Assembly (NCBI GenBank): GCA_004352715.1
Contig: SCFE01000104.1
Span: 432,436 to 496,435 of the forward strand
DNA length: 64,000 bases
DNA from: Hofstenia miamia
Lineage: Eukaryota; Xenacoelomorpha; Acoela
Direction: 5' to 3'
Shown here: one piece after another, positions 1-13,400 of the stretch
Layout: each line of letters begins with the position of its first letter
Position numbering within the stretch: position 1 is the first letter of the stretch
Program-made: the position numbers and the translations under genes
The notes under the pieces: generated by a model
What the model was told of the DNA's origin: nothing
Database searches by the model: none
The model's input: only the letters and a program-made list of their open reading frames with translations

Positions 1-949
1 ATCTGTTGAAAGTCAATACATAGATGGTGTTTTTCACCTTGTTTTTTGAAGATGGTAGGAGCTGTGGCTACATCATATTATTCCATGATATAGGAGCTAA
101 GATAGTGTCTTTGAATATTGATCTTCCTTGTTGGCAGGCTTGGCATATGGGTTTGTTGGACCTATTTCTTCATTGTTGAATACTGCAGTGTTGTTTTTTA
201 TGACATTGTTTATTATGTTGCACTCCTCTTGGTTGAGGTGCAGATGCATGTCAGCAGTTAAGAGTGGAACCAATGTTGTGTCACTTTGAGTTGTGCCCAT
301 CAGAGATAGCAGTATGGATTTATGTTTCACTACATACTTTTGTAATGGCATTCCTGTGATGATGATTGTATTCTTGTTGAGTGGTATGATACTGTTTGAG
401 TTTTCAAGGATATTAGTGTAACCTTGATTTTTGGTAATTGACACCACATTGTTTAATACCTTTACTAGCGAATTTTTATGCCATTTGTGTTGGTGATTAC
501 AGCTTCACCTTCAAATGGTTTTTTAGATGTGATTTTTGCTATTTTCCAATGAAAGGGCTCCAATCTTAAATATTCTGTTAAAGAGAATTCCAAAGTAGTA
601 CTGCCCTTAGTGGCTAGCAATACTGAGATGTTTTTATCTTCTTGAATTGTTGGAATAATCAATGAGACAGTTGTTTTCTTTTAGGAAATCACAGCCAATT
701 ATCATTTTGTAAGGGAGTGGCTGATTCATTGTGGTTATTATGTGGATATCTTGTTCAAACTTGACATTGTGTATTGTGACTTTGGCATTTTTAATAGTTT
801 CTTTCATGTTGACATAATAACCTGATGCACTGATGAGTCTAGCTTCATTTGTTGTTATTTGGTCTTGATTCCATTTGATGTTGTGAGTGCAGGTATTAGC
901 CATGATTGCTATTGAGGCGCCAGTGTTTACTGTGGCTTTTAGTTGCAGT
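1..949 (-). pseudogene. Ty3/Gypsy-like retrotransposon: protease and start of reverse transcriptase (decayed)
   Basis: Minus-strand pol remnant, running off the left edge. At 634-949 a retropepsin-like stretch carries the family's flap and C-terminal hallmark (IIGCDFL) and an active-site block reading VNTGAS. The usual Asp of DTGA is Asn (codon 925-927). Two further open stretches (465-662 and 97-447) link protease to RT in different frames. At about 2-59 a frame reads KKQG...LCIDFQQ, matching the start of a Gypsy-type RT domain. Frame changes between the pieces and a stop just upstream of the protease (about 952) show it is dead. Gag-protease-RT order and the IIG motif are seen in sequence; the Gypsy assignment is inferred from them. 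Confidence 0.7.
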
Positions 950-960
950 TGTTAATAGTT

Positions 961-1053
961 ATTGTAATATTAATTATAATATATATTATATATAATAATA
1001 TAATATACATTATATATAATATATATATATTATATTATAATATATATTAATAG
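961..1053. repeat. AT-only low-complexity tract
   Basis: About 90 bases of almost pure A and T (alternating ATAT/TTATAT), interrupting the retrotransposon between its zinc knuckle and protease. No coding content. Confidence 0.8.
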
Positions 1054-1184
1054 TATTAGATTTCTGTCAGGTAGATTGGTTACTGTCAGTAGCTCATTTG
1101 CTTGGTCTTGGGCTAGCACCCCTATTCATTTAAAGATTCATCATTAGATTCAGAGTGTTCATGTTTGTCAAGATCTTCAGATGT

Positions 1185-2493
1185 CTAATATCCATCTTCA
1201 TTGACAAGGTAAATTATTTTCTTACAATCAGGTTTTAAGTGACCTTTTTCACCACATTTCTTAGATTTGATGAATGGAAAATCTTCAGATTTGTCTGTGG
1301 TTGCTTTTTGCAGGTTCTCTTTTTGGTGAAGGTGTGGCAAGGTTGGAATGTTTGTGGTGCCTAGCCTCACTGTCTGTTGATTTGTTTGTTATTTTTGATA
1401 ATCAGTTGCATGTTGACTGCTTTTTTCATGAAAGTGTTTATGTCATCATTGATGTCACATTTATCCTCAAATCAGGATTTCATTGATTGAGGTAAGCCTG
1501 GGTGGATGTATGAGTATAGGTTTTGTGAGTAGTAATGCTCCTCTTCCTGAGACAGTCAAAGTAGTTGATATACTTTATGGATGTAATTTATAAGATCTTC
1601 ATCTTTCTCTAATTTGCAGGCATATAGCTGCATTCAATATTGTTTTCTTGTACATTCATTGTCAAATTGATCATTCATCACACTGACTATTTTATTGTAA
1701 TTTTTTTTTATTGTAGCATCTAGATTTAGGTAAACTTGTAAGGCATGGTCTATCAAAAAGAGAGGCATTTGCATGGCTCCATTCTGTTTAGTTTTGTGCT
1801 GCTGTACCAGATATATGTCAAAGAGTAAGATCCATTCTCTGAATGTCTGACCCTTTTTGTCGAATTTGTTAGTGAAGTATTGTGGCATTTTGTGAAGCTT
1901 GAGATTGGTTTTTAACTGTTTGCCTGGTAACATTGATATATTTTTTTTTGTTTTAGTTTTTAGTATAGCATTGGGACTTACTGGCATTAGCAATGCTGTT
2001 GGTGGTGACAATGGTCAGAATGCCAATGGACTCAGTGGCAGTGACACTGGGTTCATGCCTTGCATTGGATCTGAAAATGCATTGGCTTCTACTTTTTTTT
2101 GAAGACTGACTCAGGTTAGTGTTGGGTTTCATTAGATTTGTTATTGTTTCCATTATGTTTGTCCTGAACATGTTTAGATATTCTCAAATCATTGATTCAA
2201 TTGTCCTTATTGTGGGAAGAAGATGACTGAGAAAATTGTCTCTCCAATGTGGATACTCTGGCTTCCATATCCTTAATGTGTTCAGCTTGGTCCATGACCA
2301 GCTCCATAAATTTGGCTTTAGATAAAGTTTTTAGAGATGATTGGGTATAGTTATACATTTTCTTAAGGTATACCAGATTTGAGAGAGGCATTGTGGCAGT
2401 AAAACATTTGCAGGCAAATTGTGAATTAAGACCATGCATAAAAATCCATTCAGAACTAGAGTAAAGTGTGTTGCATAATCCATCAGTAACCAT
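1185..2493 (-). pseudogene. Gag-like region of the same retrotransposon, with a damaged zinc knuckle
   Basis: Minus strand, immediately upstream of the protease. 2197-2493 encodes an N-terminal piece with a coiled-coil-like segment (DMEARVSTLERQF). 1634-2011 encodes a capsid-like piece (FREWILLFDIYLV...). 1185-1370 holds a CCHC knuckle in which CGEKGHLKPDC is preserved but the first Cys position, three residues before, is Ser. The three pieces lie in three frames, so indels have broken the gene. An AT-only tract at about 961-1050 separates it from the protease. No LTR or primer-binding site could be identified toward 2500-2600. Function in a live copy: RNA packaging and particle assembly. Confidence 0.55.
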
Positions 2494-2499
2494 GTGTGG

Positions 2500-3483
2500 T
2501 CAAAAGTGAGAGAAAGAATGGAAGTAACTAAAACTAAAATTTAATATTGATTAAATGTAAAACAAATGGATATGATAGATTATTTACTGGTAAAATGTTT
2601 GAAGCAGTTTTTATATTTAAATTAACTCAGTAGTATTTGGCAAACATCAGATGACCAAACAGCATATACTAATTAATACTGATGCTGTGTAATTAAAGCA
2701 GAACAAGAAATGCAGGGAAAATTGTTAACAAGATTCAACCAACAGGTACTAGCCAAGTGTTTGATTATTTACATAAATGTGCTATAAATATGCAGTGATT
2801 GTTTGATTCAATGGTAAACAAATTTTATTGGATTAACTTTGTTAATTTTTGTCAGGTTATTTATTAGTTAAATGGAAAGCTAAATGTTGGCAAGATTCTA
2901 CAGTAGAACAAGATTTTTTGGTACAATAGATGGCTGAGCTTGGCATTTAAAGATTGGCATTGATGATTAATTCATTAGTTTTTTGAAATCAATTAATGTG
3001 GCATTGATCTACAAATTAATATAGAACTATTTGAGAATATTGTTGATAGGTCAGATAACAAAATAATAATGAAAAATGTTAGTAGATTGCATGCTTTTTT
3101 CTTAAAATTCTTTGAATCCTTTCATAAAATAAATTTGTTTGTGAATAAAACTTCTGCTTTGCATTCTTGCTGAGTTTCAACATATTTCTGGAAAAAGAAT
3201 TTCAACTCAGCATTCACTCATGCTTTAAGAACTCATAAGTTGTTTAAAATAGCTTTCACAATTGAAAAACAGAATATATAGTTTTAATTCAATATTAATA
3301 TAACATCATAATTAGATAGTACAGAATCATTATATACACTGACGTATGTTGATCTAATTTTAATACCTCATGATGTTTTTCAGATTGATTAATATTTGTT
3401 CAGACCCAGTTAATTTACACTTATTACACAGTTGTTACAAAATGGTCTGGAAAAATTTTCTTTATATATATATAAATTTTCTT

Positions 3484-3523
<40 letters not shown>

Positions 3524-4378
3524 GTTCTGATGTGACAGACAATAATGGGGAACATATTCTTAATCAGGAGGATTGATTTAACCATAATCTCTTACTTTCA
3601 TATCATGTTCTGGGAATAGATTTTTGTTAGAGTACTATTGTATGGAGTTTAAATAACTCAGTTTGATTATATGTGAATATGTTGTGAGTTAAACTCTTTA
3701 AATTTTTTTGTGGACATTCATGGTCTGTTTAAAAAAGTCATCCAAAACATCAATCATTATACTTAGAACATCTTTTTTACTGTAAAGCTTTTCACTAACC
3801 TCTAATCATGAAATATATATTTTGTTTTGATACAAATCTCTAAAGTAATAGCCTTATTATGTTTTAGCATCTTATTACTGCCATCACCAACATCAGAAAT
3901 TGAGAGTAAGCAAATTCATAAATATTTTCATTAGATATAGTAAATAAGCTTTCTGTTATAATTGTGTATATTAAGTATTCCTATGATTTAACATTATGTT
4001 TTACTTAATGAAGCCTTAAATTGAAAGTAAATAATTATTTTTTTCAAATTTCATATCAAGTTCAATTTATTTGACCTGAATTTAATTTTAATTTTCAAAC
4101 TGACTCACATACTACATAAAATTGTCAAAATTGCTTTTTTTACAATAGTACATTGCAAATTTTATTAGAAATCTCATTCATAATGAAATTAGTTCATTCA
4201 ATATTGCACTCAAATGTAGATTAAAACTTTTTGTTTTTTAAATTTGAACTGCAATTATAGATATTGTACAAAGCTACTGTTTCAATAACTATAATCTCAA
4301 AAGTTTGCTTAGTAAGTTCTATATTTGAAAATATTTTTGACAATATTAACCTAAATTCTGTCTTACTGCCATATTTAG
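2500..4378. other. AT-rich non-coding stretch with a TA microsatellite
   Basis: No supported gene. Contains a (TA)n run at about 3487-3518. Several polypyrimidine-AG sites are present, but none opens a frame compatible with the phase-1 start of the first recognisable receptor exon. The receptor's start codon and signal-peptide exon are not visible here and may lie left of the window. Confidence 0.5.
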
Positions 4379-4636
4379 ATATTGATGAAAAACTTGAAGA
4401 TATCATATTTGTTCCTACAGTTAATTCAATAAATGTGTCATTTGAGAAGTTGTGCAAGAACTGTAATTACAGCATTATTATTTCCAACAACTTTCTTTAC
4501 AAAAAGGAGATATTTACAACGGAATCCTTCCATAAATTTGATGGTCTCATTCCTGGCACATTATACTTCTTTGATGTATTTGCACATGAATCAAATCAAA
4601 ATATATCAAAGCAGTTCAATTTAATATTTGCAACGT
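4379..4636 (+). CDS. Adhesion GPCR exon: FN3-like domain 1
   Basis: 258 nt, phase 1 at both ends: acceptor CATATTTAG before 4379, donor T|GTAATC after 4636. Encodes one FN3-like beta-sandwich with the central strand [17 protein letters not shown], the L.PGTLY turn typical of FN3 strands E-F, and an FxVxA strand. A C-x2-C pair follows the position of the usual core Trp, here Phe. The same layout recurs in later exons. This is the first exon I can support. Confidence 0.75.
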
Positions 4637-7082
4637 GTAATCCAGATTATTAAATTATAGTTAGCATATTATTATCAAATGTATTATGTAATTAACTTTT
4701 AAATAGAACATTATGCGCATATCAATTAGTTTCTAAGCATAAGATATATTTTATTGATATAAAAAATGCCATGCCACTTTAAGCACTTGTTATCAAAAGT
4801 CAAATACAATTTGCCAAGTTAGTCAGTGATGAAAAAATTAAATTGAAATCATGCAGTAGTTAAAATTCAACCTTTAATGTGCTTAGGATTACTTTTGAAA
4901 TTTTTTGTAATTGAAGAATTGTTTCAATAGTGTGACAGAGTAATTTTAATATTCAGTGCATACTGCTTGTGAGACATGGGAAAACAATAATGATAATTGT
5001 GAAACGTGAAATTCTGTTTTTATCAAATTTAGAAAATCTAAATTTAAACCTTTAGAGTATTCCTTAGTCTTAAGCAGTCACTTTTAGTGCTGATAGTTTT
5101 TTTGAGAAAACTACTGTCCTTTTTCTTGCATGGTATGCTAAGGGATCTGTTTAATTGTACAATGTTTTGAATGTTATTCACTAAATTTATTTTAGTGCCA
5201 CATATAAGAATGGTAACAATTAATTCCACTCGTAGTTCAATATATCTAAACTGGTCAGCTGATTGTTATGATTGCATATACCAAGCTTCAATATCTGATG
5301 AATTGCAAAATTTGAAATTGTTTTCAACTAACTGGACTGAACAATTGTTTGATTTGCTGTACCCAGGCAAAATATATCAGGTAAAAGTTACAGCTGCTGT
5401 AAAAAATTACACCAATGATGTTGTCAGAGAAATTTATGCTACAAGTAAGCAATATTGCATGTTTTGAATTTATATATATATATATATACAGCATGTTAGG
5501 AATAAACTTAGAAACATTTGTAAGTAATTTCATTATTATCTTCATCCTGAATATTAGGCATTTTAACTAATTTGAAATATCATGAATAGAAAATATTTCT
5601 CAGACAACATTTTGGCTGATATAATTTATACAAAATGAGTATGTATTATAAAAATATGTTCATGTCTGACAGACACTTCAAAATAAGATATAGCTAACCA
5701 TAGCATATTATGTTTAATTAAATATTGCAGCATATTATAAAAATATGAAAATTTGACTTTTGTTGTCAAGTAACTACTAAAATTAAAAAATTAAAACATT
5801 TAGTTTGTTTCTTTTGATAGAATAGCTATGACATTGGAATTCATTTGATTTCGGATTCATTTTGTGTTCTAACTTGAAAAAATTTTGTTAAACTCACTTA
5901 TTTAATGAAATTTATAAGGTAGTCTACTATTTATTGATTTGTTATAGAATGACAAGACTTTCTTGTAAGAACTCACATATTACAAAAAAAATACTTTTAA
6001 TGATTTAGGTGTTTAAAAAAAATATGGGAGAATATTATATCTCATAGAATTGGCCTGAATATATATTAATAGCTCATTGGAGTATAATTTACAATAAGCA
6101 ATCCTGCTCATATTAAAAACACATTACTCCAAGAAAGAAGATTGTAAATGTTTATTTCTTCAATGCTCTAATAATAATTTTAGAATATAAAGATGATGAA
6201 CATATGTAGTAATTTCAAATTTCTCATTTAGGACCAGCATCCATTAATGCATGGGTTTCAAACTCTAGCACAACAAATATTGCTGTTCAATGGAATAGCA
6301 CTGGAGACGATTGCTTGTACAATTTTACAATGAAGACTGAAAATGGACATATTAGCTTTGTTTCTAACCAAACAAGTTTTGTATTGCAAAATTTTACTTC
6401 TGGTAGTATATACCCATTTACTATAATTGCTTTTATTCATGGATTTTCATTTGCATCAACAAGAAATTTAATACTATATACAGGTATGAATATGAATATG
6501 AATATTTATTGAATTTCATATTTTTGATTTTGAACTACAGAATCTAAAAATTGAATACAATTGTAAATGCTTTTCAAAAAATGAATGTATTCTGTAAACT
6601 TAAGAATATATATACAATTATTTAATTACAAAAATTTGCTACAAATGTTTGAGCCAGGATTTTCTTTACTCCTAAAAGTGAGGGTAATCTGTTGGAGCAC
6701 CCCTTTATAATGTTAATCCTGTTCATAACATAATTGATGAATATTAATAGAAAAAAATATTCTTGCGTCATAATTAATTTGACATCTATAAATTAACTGC
6801 AAATACAAGACACTTGAAAAATGATTAATTGAACACATTGATAGTGTAATGATTTGATGTCCTCCTGACCTGACAGTCTGAAGGAAGCTTATTGATGAAG
6901 CAAAAAAAAACTTGCTTGTTTTTTGAATAATATGCATTTAAATTGAAGAACAATGAAAGTATGATTTTTATTTTTAGGCATTTGTCCTAATAACAACATT
7001 TAAAGAAAAATAAGAAATATAAGGTTTAGATCTTCTTTCAAATTGGATTTCCAAATTATTCCCTTGGTGGCTGAGATGCAAG

Positions 7083-7120
<38 letters not shown>

Positions 7121-8549
7121 ATCATTAAATTAAATATATATATATATATATAAATCATTAAATAAGTAGCACATAGGCTTGGATATCCAAAAGATAAAAG
7201 TTCAATCTAATACAACATCTATTGAATTTGATTGGAGCTACTTCTCAAATACAGATTATATTCTTACACAGATTTGGTTAACTGATTACTACAGTTATGA
7301 AAACTCATGGTTTTACAACTATACACATTATGCCTATACAGCAAACATCTACAAAACAACATTTTACAATCTTACATCTGGTACTCTCTATGCAGTGCTA
7401 TTTAGATTGTGGACTAAACCAAAAGTTTTCTGGAGATATCACTTCTATGCTACATGTAAGAATATTCTTAAAATTAAATTTATAACTTGAGAACTTTTGA
7501 AGTAGACATGATTGTACATTAAAATATTTATATTTTCAATTAATAAAGAATATCAGAGTGGAATTTTCAAACTACACATTAATATTTGATAAACTTGTTT
7601 GAACAACATTTTTAATTATATTGAGTCTTTCAAAATAATTATTAACATTTCTCTTAAATGGTGTTATTATGTAAGAAGCAATATTAAGTTTTAAATTAAA
7701 ATCTTGTTACATAAATGTGAAGATTATTTTAAATTTTATATTATGGTACCCTAAAAATCCATATATTAACTGTAATTTCACATAGCCATAGAATAATAAT
7801 GAATTTGATATCAATTCAAAGAATATTAAAATTTAAACAATATTTTAAACAGCATATTTTTACAAGAGTTCTTAGTAACATGCTCTTTATGAAATTTTAA
7901 ATAATATCTAACATTTTATTACCTTTTCTAAAAATGTGTCCATTCTTGTCAAAAATGAATTTCCACACTTTGTTTTCTTGAGACTATTCAGTGGTTTCAT
8001 TACACTTTAATTCAGTGTCTTCCATACTGGAATACAATTTTTTTAATAAAAAGTTCTACTGGAGACAAATCTGCATACCCGCATACAATTTGAAATAATG
8101 CATCATATCATTCTGCTCTACAGTGAAATTTAAATACTTTTTAAATTACTGATTTAGCGTCAATGAATAACTTTCCAAATGTATGCAGAAGAAAAACCAA
8201 TCTCTATATTCCAATAAATTTTAAATCTCTGTGCAAATTTCCCTAAAAAAATATTTAACACATTTCTAATGATTTACAAATGATCACCTGCAATATATTA
8301 TCATAACAACAAAATCTGCTACAGTAAGAGAGACAAAGTTTGTGATAGTTTGATGTTAGCATAGTGAACAATAATATTTTGCTATATCTTAACCTCAAAT
8401 AAACATTTATCAATTTTTACTAAGGCATTACAATAGTGCTCAAACAACTAAATAATTATTGGATTTCACCTAGAGCTAACTAAAATCCTTTCTTAATCCC
8501 TTTTGATGATTAATTAGTGAATGTCTGAAATGATTCACCTTCAACAAAA

Positions 8550-8580
<31 letters not shown>

Positions 8581-10365
8581 CTTTTTCCTTCCTGTTCTCA
8601 TAATATTGTATTAAGATTTATTAAAATTTTGTGAATTTAAATTATAAGAATCACAAAAAAAGTTTAAACAATAATGAATAACCATTGTACTGACTCTGTT
8701 TATAATTGTGTTTATTTTTAAAAGCAATTTGCAACTAACATTCTAATTATGAAAATCTTTTAATGCTTAATATTATTATATCCTTACTGCAGGCCAAATT
8801 AATAAATTCTTTAGCATTTGAAATAAAAGATATATCTCTCAATTCAACTAACACATCTATAGAACTTGCTTGGGCTACCGATTGTGGAAACTGCAGTTTT
8901 AACCTCTCAATTTCAAGTGTATCTAACCACATTGGGACCATTGTGACAAGCAGCTTTTTTCATAGATTTCAGAAACTTAAGCCAGGCACTATCTACACCA
9001 TAAACTTTTCTGCTTATATCTTCCACTATACAGAAGAAAGACGCTCATTAATGTATGCAACAAGTAAGAAATTTTTCCTTTTTGGAATCAAAAAATATAT
9101 AAATTCAAATTTGAAATTTCAATTATTCAAATTATAGGTTGAAATTATTCAAATATTAAAAAAGTATTTACATTGACTTGTCATAATTTATAAACTTCTA
9201 TAACTCTTCAAAGTAATTTGAGAAATTCATAATCAAAATGGATTGAAAGGAGCAGAATTTTGTTGAGACTTATAGTTTTTTATTCTAAGATTTACAAGTG
9301 AATAAATCTAAACTAGTAAAAAAGACATCTATAACAATGGAGGGTCCGTAATGTTCTTGCTCATTTGAGTTGATATGCAAAAGATAAACAGCAATAGTAA
9401 ATAACAACAAAACATCGTTTAGTCAATGGATCTTGAGAAAAAGTGGACATGGACAGTGAATAATGAGTCAATGGGTGGGATATGTTGCAATTTTGTAATG
9501 GGTTTCAATGGTCATGGGTCACTATCACATGAGTCATGACCCATTGTTATCATTACTAATATTACAATATTGATTTTTGGAGAATCATCTTAGTTACATT
9601 TCAGTACACTTAACCACATAAATATTATTACTGCCTGATGCAATGCCATGTATCCTGAAACTATTTAATCTCACAGCACTGCCCTTGAGCAATGTAAGAA
9701 CTTTTTTTACAATAAAAACTTTATTGTTGCATTGATCATGGGTCAAATAAATAATGGGTCATTACCATTATTGAACAATTGCTTTAGTTTTAGGATGACA
9801 TTTTGTAAAACAAGCTTATTAACATATATGCATGAACTTTGAAAAATATTTTAAACATCAGCTATCCTATATTTGTTTGGAGTATCCCAATTTTCATGAA
9901 TTATCCTAAATCTAGACAAAGGGATAGGAAACATCCACACATTGAAAATAGTGGTAAAAATTTATGCTGAGCTTTTTCCTAGAAAATGTATAAATTATTT
10001 TTTTAAACATGCTGAGTAGCCATAATTCATTTTCTCTCTCTTCAGGTTTCTTCAAAAAAAAAATTTGGACCTGCATCCAGCGCCCTGTATCAAAGTATCT
10101 AGCGCCCATATAAATTTTTTTGTATCCAACACTTTGTAAATGCATTAAAATTTTGTATCCAAAGCCCGTATATGTATGTATGCACATAAATATATATGTA
10201 TATATATGTATATATATACATCTTCGATCAGAAATATATTGCCATGAACATGAACCTAAGAGGAAGAACTTTACTATTTTAATGAAAACCAAGCATACAA
10301 AAATTGCAGAAGCTATATTCATAAAAGAAACTAAGGAGAATCTATTAAACAAACAGTTAAGTCAA

Positions 10366-10401
<36 letters not shown>

Positions 10402-13400
10402 CTTGTCAACGAGCTGTAATTTCTAAGCTCGGCTTTCCTCGCCACAGAAAATCTTTAATAAGTCTCGTTTTAGCTCGGGTATTTTTTAAAAATATTTGCT
10501 CTCAGAATTTTTTCAGTTGCTCTTCATATTATTTAATAAAAATTTCTAAAATACGATTATAAGTAAGGAATATATAATGAAAAAAAGAAAAATTTGCATA
10601 ATCAAATTAACAAGCAGCACTATAAATTTGGTTTGCTTAAAAAAGGCTCGTTTTGGGATCGTTGTATATCCAATTCTCTGCTCAAGATTGGCTGGGATCG
10701 GCACTTTGACAAGTCTGATATATATATATATATATANNNNNNNNNNNNNNNNNNNNNNNNNNNNNNNNNNNNNNNNNNNNNNNNNNNNNNNNNNNNNNNN
10801 NNNNNNNNNNNNNNNNNNNNNNNNNNNNNNNNNNNNNNNNNNNNNNNNNNNNNNNNNNNNNNNNNNNNNNNNNNNNNNNNNNNNNNNNNNNNNNNNNNNN
10901 NNNNNNNNNNNNNNNNNNNNNNNNNNNNNNNNNNNNNNNNNNNNNNNNNNNNNNNNNNNNNNNNNNNNNNNNNNNNNNNNNNNNNNNNNNNNNNNNNNNN
11001 NNNNNNNNNNNNNNNNNNNNNNNNNNNNNNNNNNNNNNNNNNNNNNNNNNNNNNNNNNNNNNNNNNNNNNNNNNNNNNNNNNNNNNNNNNNNNNNNNNNN
11101 NNNNNNNNNNNNNNNNNNNNNNNNNNNNNNNNNNNNNNNNNNNNNNNNNNNNNNNNNNNNNNNNNNNNNNNNNNNNNNNNNNNNNNNNNNNNNNNNNNNN
11201 NNNNNNNNNNNNNNNNNNNNNNNNNNNNNNNNNNNNNNNNNNNNNNNNNNNNNNNNNNNNNNNNNNNNNNNNNNNNNNNNNNNNNNNNNNNNNNNNNNNN
11301 NNNNNNNNNNNNNNNNNNNNNNNNNNNNNNNNNNNNNNNNNNNNNNNNNNNNNNNNNNNNNNNNNNNNNNNNNNNNNNNNNNNNNNNNNNNNNNNNNNNN
11401 NNNNNNNNNNNNNNNNNNNNNNNNNNNNNNNNNNNNNNNNNNNNNNNNNNNNNNNNNNNNNNNNNNNNNNNNNNNNNNNNNNNNNNNNNNNNNNNNNNNN
11501 NNNNNNNNNNNNNNNNNNNNNNNNNNNNNNNNNNNNNNNNNNNNNNNNNNNNNNNNNNNNNNNNNNNNNNNNNNNNNNNNNNNNNNNNNNNNNNNNNNNN
11601 NNNNNNNNNNNNNNNNNNNNNNNNNNNNNNNNNNNNNNNNNNNNNNNNNNNNNNNNNNNNNNNNNNNNNNNNNNNNNNNNNNNNNNNNNNNNNNNNNNNN
11701 NNNNNNNNNNNNNNNNNNNNNNNNNNNNNNNNNNNNTAATTGAAATTGTTCTTTTTCTTTTTTTGGAAAATGCTAAATTTAAATTCTAAATCCTGATGAC
11801 AGATTGAAATAAGTTGGATTGCAGCATATTATAATAGTTATTACTTTACAACCAACATGAAACATAAATTTCCTCATAGATAGTATTCTCTAGTTGTCAT
11901 CACAGAAGTTTCCTGCTATTTATAAACCCATGTGATCTGTATACGACTTGAACTGATGAGATTTTTTTAAAAAAGGTCCTTATAAGATTTTGCAAACATC
12001 ATACTTTCATAGACATTGACGTAAAACATCACATCTCACTGCTCTTTGTTGAAATTCAAATGCTTTATCTCATTACATGGACGAAATTAATATCAAGATA
12101 CTAACAACTCTCATAATCTAAAATATGCAATAAAAGACGATTATTATAATTTTTAATGAAGCAAAAATGTTAGTCCAAATTTTTAAATTGACTTCAATTA
12201 AATTTCTTATGCTTAATAGTATCTGCTTGTGAAAGATCCCCCATTTGCAAACATTTATCAACTTGATTAATGTAGCCTTATTGAATTTATAGCAAAAATT
12301 TCTACTTATATTTAAATTGAATTTCAAAAATCAAATATTGGCAAATCCATCATACAGGATTTAAATTCAAATATAGTAGAAACAGATGAAAATCAATATA
12401 AAACTTCAGAAACCATTAAACTACTCAACTCTAAATAGCTCTTTGAATCCATCAGATACAATCACTTTATTCAACATTCATAAGAGATTTTGTTCAAGCC
12501 TATTAAGTAATTTGTGAATTCTTGTGTTTGATACATCTATGGGAAACAGTTCCTTTTTGTTTTGGTGAAAATTTGTTATATAAATTGTTCATTAGTTTTA
12601 ACTACATGAAAATATCGTATTTTTTTTTACTAAAACCCTAATCATTTACATATATTGTAGCATAATCATCAATAGTATTATCATATTTACTAAGTAATAT
12701 ATAATTATGTAAACAATTAATAAATGAATAAATTCTACAAGTATGGCTAATCACCAGCAGTTGCATACACAATTTAACCTAGTTTGATTAGTAGTAACAG
12801 TGAGAGAAATGCATTGAAAAAACTAGACATATAAGGTGAATGCATAAGCAAAATTGACCAGCTATTAGAATAATAAACATATGAATCAAGGCCAGCATAA
12901 AATAGCAGTCACTGCATAATCCTTTGACAAACTGCACCCTTATTTATTTTTCCATCACATTAAAAACTTAGTTGAAAGTTGCCATAAATGGTTATGAATG
13001 AATACCAATAAAAAACAACAAGTTTATTTGAAATATACTTTTTATTTTGCAAATGCATACATGAAGGCCCTATTTATAACACTACCAGTTAAACATTTAG
13101 CAACAAAAATCACACATAAGAGGTCTGGCATATTTCCAAAATGTTAAATAATTCTACATGACACTAGTTGAATGTTGTTGATTTTACTTATGTCACATAA
13201 TATTCAATCAATTCTCAAATCAAGTTTGTGTCATGAATAGGTGACTGCTGACACTACAACACATGTATCGATATTTATATATATATATGTATATTTATAA
13301 ATAAATATATATAAGGTTTTGTTTGTCATTAGTGATTAATAGCATGATTTATTTTATAATCACTGTCACGGAAATGTAATTATAAACAATCAAAAAGCAA

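Noticed and set aside
3370-3576. Possible upstream receptor exon after TTTTTCAG at 3384
   Set aside because: Phase 1 and phase 0 hit stops at once, no FN3 pattern, and it runs into a TA microsatellite.
8763-8814. Acceptor at 8792 (CTTACTGCAG) for FN3 exon 5
   Set aside because: It would start the exon in phase 0, while the preceding exon ends in phase 1; the acceptor at 8814 fits.
10577-11743. 388- and 381-codon open frames
   Set aside because: They read through a 1000-N gap; the real part is MITE and TA repeat sequence.
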